A stretch of DNA of 64,000 nucleotides, taken from Auanema rhodensis. Its lineage: Eukaryota; Nematoda; Chromadorea; Rhabditida; Rhabditidae. Below are positions 61,101 through 64,000 of the stretch, piece after piece; position 1 is the stretch's first letter, and every line of letters starts with the position of its first letter. The stretch covers positions 6,696,001 through 6,760,000 of the forward strand of contig OZ059896.1 of the NCBI GenBank assembly GCA_964057225.1, read 5' to 3'. The notes under the pieces were generated by a model. That model worked only from the letters and a program-made list of their open reading frames with translations, was not told the DNA's origin and did not search any database. The translations under genes and the position numbers were made by a program.

Positions 61101-64000
61101 AGTTGATGATCTTTGAGTAATTCGAACATTCACCGGGCACAACGTGCCTACAGCCTGAACTTTTTTGTGAACAAATCCTGTGGATGGTGTCGATATAAAC
61201 CTTTTTTCCGAAAATAGGAAAACTCCGAGCGAAATCTTACTAAGATTTTCAGATTCTACACATCTGAATACCCAACCTTAGACTATTTTAGTTCTATTTC
61301 AGTTGATGATCTTTGAGTAATTCGAACATTCACCGGGCACAACGTGCCTACAGCCTGAACTTTTTTGTGAACAAATACTGTGGATGGTGTCGATATAAAC
61401 CTTTTTTCCGGAAATAGAAAAACTCCGAGCGAAATCTTACTAAGATTTTCAGATTCTACACATCTGAATACCCAACCTTAGACTATTTTAGTTTTATTTT
61501 AGTTGATGATCTTTGAGTAATTCGAACATTCACCGGGCACAACGTGCCTACAGCCTGAACTTTTTTGTGAACAAATCCTGTGGATGGTGTCGATATAAAC
61601 CTTTTTTCCGGAAACAGGAGAACTCGGAGCAAAATCTCACTAATTTTTTCAGATTCTACACATCTGAATACCCAACCTTAGACTATTTTAGTTTTATTTT
61701 AGTTGATGATCTTTGAGTAATTCGAACATTCACCGGGCACAACGTGCCTACAGCCTGAACTTTTTTGTGAACAAATCCTGTGGATGGTGTCGATATAAAC
61801 CTTTTTTCCGGAAATAGGAAAACTCCGAGCGAAATCTTACTAAGATTTTCAGATTCTACACATCTGAATACCCAACCTTAGACTATTTTAGTTTTATTTT
61901 AGTTGATGATCTTTGAGTAATTCGAACATTCACCGGGCACAACGTGCCTACAGCCTGAATTTTTTTGTGAACAAATCCTGTGGATGGTGTCGATATAAAC
62001 CTTTTTTCCGGAAACAGGAGAAGTCCGAGCAAAATCTTACTAAGATTTTCAGATTCTACACATCTGAATACCCAACCTTAGACTATTTTAGTTTTATTTT
62101 AGTTGATGATCTTTGAGTAATTCGAACATTCACCGGGCACAACGTGCCTACAGCCTGAACTTTTTTGTGAACAAATCCTGTGGATGGTGTCGATATAAAC
62201 CTTTTTTCCGGAAACAGGAGAAGTCCGAGCAAAATCTTACTAAGATTTTCAGATTCTACACATCTGAATACCCAACCTTAGACTATTTTAGTTTTATTTT
62301 AGTTGATGATCTTTGAGTAATTCGAACATTCACCGGGCACAACGTGCCTACAGCCTGAACTTTTTTGTGAACAAATCCTGTGGATGGTGTCGATATAAAC
62401 CTTTTTTCCGGAAACAGGAGAAGTCCGAGCAAAATCTTACTAAGATTTTCAGATTCTACACATCTGAATACCCAACCTTAGACTATTTTAGTTTTATTTT
62501 AGTTGATGATCTTTGAGTAATTCGAACATTCACCGGGCACAACGTGCCTACAGCCTGAACTTTTTTGTGAACAAATCCTGTGGATGGTGTCGATATAAAC
62601 CTTTTTTCCGGAAATAGGAAAACTCCGAGCGAAATCTTACTAAGATTTTCAGATTCTACACATCTGAATACCCAACCTTAGACTATTTTAGTTTTATTTT
62701 AGTTGATGATCTTGGAGTAATTCGAACATTCACCGGGCACAACGTGCCTACAGCCTGAACTTTTTTGTGAACAAATCCTGTGGATGGTGTCGATATAAAC
62801 CTTTTTTCCGGAAATAGGAAAACTCCGAGCGAAATCTTACTAAGATTTTCCGATTCTACACATCTGAATACCCAACCTTAGACTATTTTAGTTTTATTTT
62901 AGTTGATGATCTTTGAGTAATTCGAACATTCACCGGGCACAACGTGCCTACAGCCTGAACTTTTTTGTGAACAAATCCTGTGGATGGTGTCGATATAAAC
63001 CTTTTTTCCGGAAACAGGAGAAGTCCGAGCAAAATCTTACTAAAATTTTCAGATTCTACACATCTGAATACCCAACCTTAGACTATTTTAGTTTTATTTT
63101 AGTTGATGATCTTTGAGTAATTCGAACATTCACCGGGCACAACGTGCCTACAGCCTGAACTTTTTTGTGAACAAATACTGTGGATGGTGCCGATATAAAC
63201 CTTTTTTCCGGAGATAGGAAAACTCCGAGCGAAATCTTACTAAGATTTTCAGATTCTACACATCTGAATACCCAACCTTAGACTATTTTAGTTTTATTTT
63301 AGTTGATGATCTTTGAGTAATTCGAACATTCACCGGGCACAACGTGCCTACAGCCTGAACTTTTTTGTGAACAAATACTGTGGATGGTGTCGATATAAAC
63401 CTTTTTTCCGGAAATAGGAAAACTCCGAGCGAAATCTTACTAAGATTTTCAGATTCTACACATCTGAATACCCAACCTTAGACTATTTTAGTTTTATTTT
63501 AGTTGATGATCTTTGAGTAATTCGAACATTCACCGGGCACAACGTGCCTACAGCCTGAACTTTTTTGTGAACAAATACTGTGGATGGTGTCGATATAAAC
63601 CTTTTTTCCGGAGATAGGAAAACTCCGAGCGAAATCTTACTAAGATTTTCAGATTCTACACATCTGAATACCCAACCTCAGACTATTTTAGTTTTATTTT
63701 AGTTGATGATCTTTGAGTAATTCGAACATTCACCGGGCACAACGTGCCTACAGCCTGAACTTTTTTGTGAACAAATCCTGTGGATGGTGTCGATATAAAC
63801 CTTTTTTCCGGAGATAGGAAAACTCCGAGCGAAATCTTACTAAGATTTTCAGATTCTACACATCTGAATACCCAACCTTAGACTATTTTAGTTTTATTTT
63901 AGTTGATGATCTTTGAGTAATTCGAACATTCACCGGGCACAACGTGCCTACAGCCTGAACTTTTTTGTGAACAAATACTGTGGATGGTGTCGATATAAAC
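55110..64000. repeat. Right-hand satellite subfamily
   Basis: In this part most units carry GGAAATAGGAAAACTCC with GAGCGAAATC and AAATACTGTGG or AAATCCTGTGG in place of the AAATCTTGTGG and GGAAACAGGAG forms dominant to the left. An 800-bp sub-block with TGGATGTTGTCG units repeats at about 56150 and 56950. Units with GTTGATAATC alternate at 400-bp spacing (57101, 57501, 57901). A triplet of GGAGAAGTCC units recurs 1400 bp apart (from 60513 and 61913). Confidence 0.8.

Larger units (their letters stand above)
35206..64000. repeat. 200-bp satellite DNA array, about 143 units, continuing past the window
   Basis: From just after the tRNA terminator the sequence is a head-to-tail array with a 200-bp period to the last base. 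A typical unit reads GATGATCTTTGAGTAATTCG, then a CACCGGGCACAACGTG block, CAGCCTGAACTTTTTTGTGA, TGTGGATGGTGTCGATATAA, CCTTTTTTCCGGAAACAGGA and CAGATTCTACACATCTGAAT. The first unit, next to the tRNA, is degenerate; the next few are diverged; the rest differ at a limited set of positions that recur in combination. Two units are 198 bp and three are 201 bp. Many units contain a 67-codon open frame starting only with TTG, which is not credible as a gene. No other gene interrupts the array. Confidence 0.98.

Noticed and set aside
36114-63116. The 67-codon (sometimes 81-codon) open frame repeated in most satellite units, each stop overlapping the next start as TTGA
   Set aside because: The only start is TTG. 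The period of 200 is not divisible by 3, so frames do not continue between units. Variation between units changes amino acids freely (Tyr/Ser, Asn/Lys, Gln/Arg, Gln/Glu). No splice or promoter signal accompanies it. It is a by-product of the satellite.
35206-64000. CRISPR-like or SL RNA gene array
   Set aside because: Units are contiguous 200-bp copies without unique spacers. No spliced-leader sequence followed by a GT donor and Sm site was found in either strand of the unit.

Overview
The window is AT-rich animal DNA. Protein genes are cut by many very short introns (often 40-110 nt). It carries a Tc1-family transposase remnant, a eukaryotic tRNA-His gene, a 5S rRNA-like sequence and a very large tandem satellite. 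An invertebrate with a compact, AT-rich genome fits. The 5S-like terminal helix recalls nematodes, but the introns lack the strong TTTTCAG acceptor of Caenorhabditis, so an acariform mite or an early-branching nematode cannot be excluded. The species is not identified.

Layout. 1-3971 is AT-rich DNA with no supported gene. 3972-6417 is a patchwork insertion between two near-identical 156-157 bp direct repeats; inside are a possible trypsin-like fragment, a frameshifted adenain-like cysteine protease fragment, an intact two-exon 63-residue ORF and a broken Tc1 element. 6777-12252 (minus) is a 26-exon type II membrane M1 aminopeptidase with all catalytic residues, and a 5S rRNA-like sequence sits in its tenth intron. 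12253-22719 is mostly low-complexity intergenic DNA with GA/CT microsatellites. 22720-25240 (plus) is a 13-exon ENPP-family membrane protein that has lost the catalytic nucleophile and most metal ligands. 25241-32747 is AT-rich and holds several strong hairpins, one shaped like a microRNA precursor, and a few candidate exons. 32792-33584 (plus) is a 176-residue single-pass membrane protein of unknown function. 33983-34435 (minus) is a UDP-glycosyltransferase fragment beside a GC-rich segment. 35118-35189 (plus) is tRNA-His(GTG).

From about 35206, within 20 bp of the tRNA, to the end of the window there is one uninterrupted tandem array of a 200-bp satellite. It holds about 143 units over 28.8 kb and runs off the edge. 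It has clear sub-structure: diverged edge units with a hairpin, a duplicated 1800-bp nine-unit block, alternating 400-bp dimers, a run of eight identical units, mosaic units, and a change of dominant subfamily toward the right.

The genes do not form an evident shared pathway. The aminopeptidase and the ENPP-like protein are both predicted cell-surface or secretory proteins transcribed divergently across a 10.5-kb spacer. Exon joins were inferred by eye from GT/GC-AG signals, frame continuity and family resemblance.
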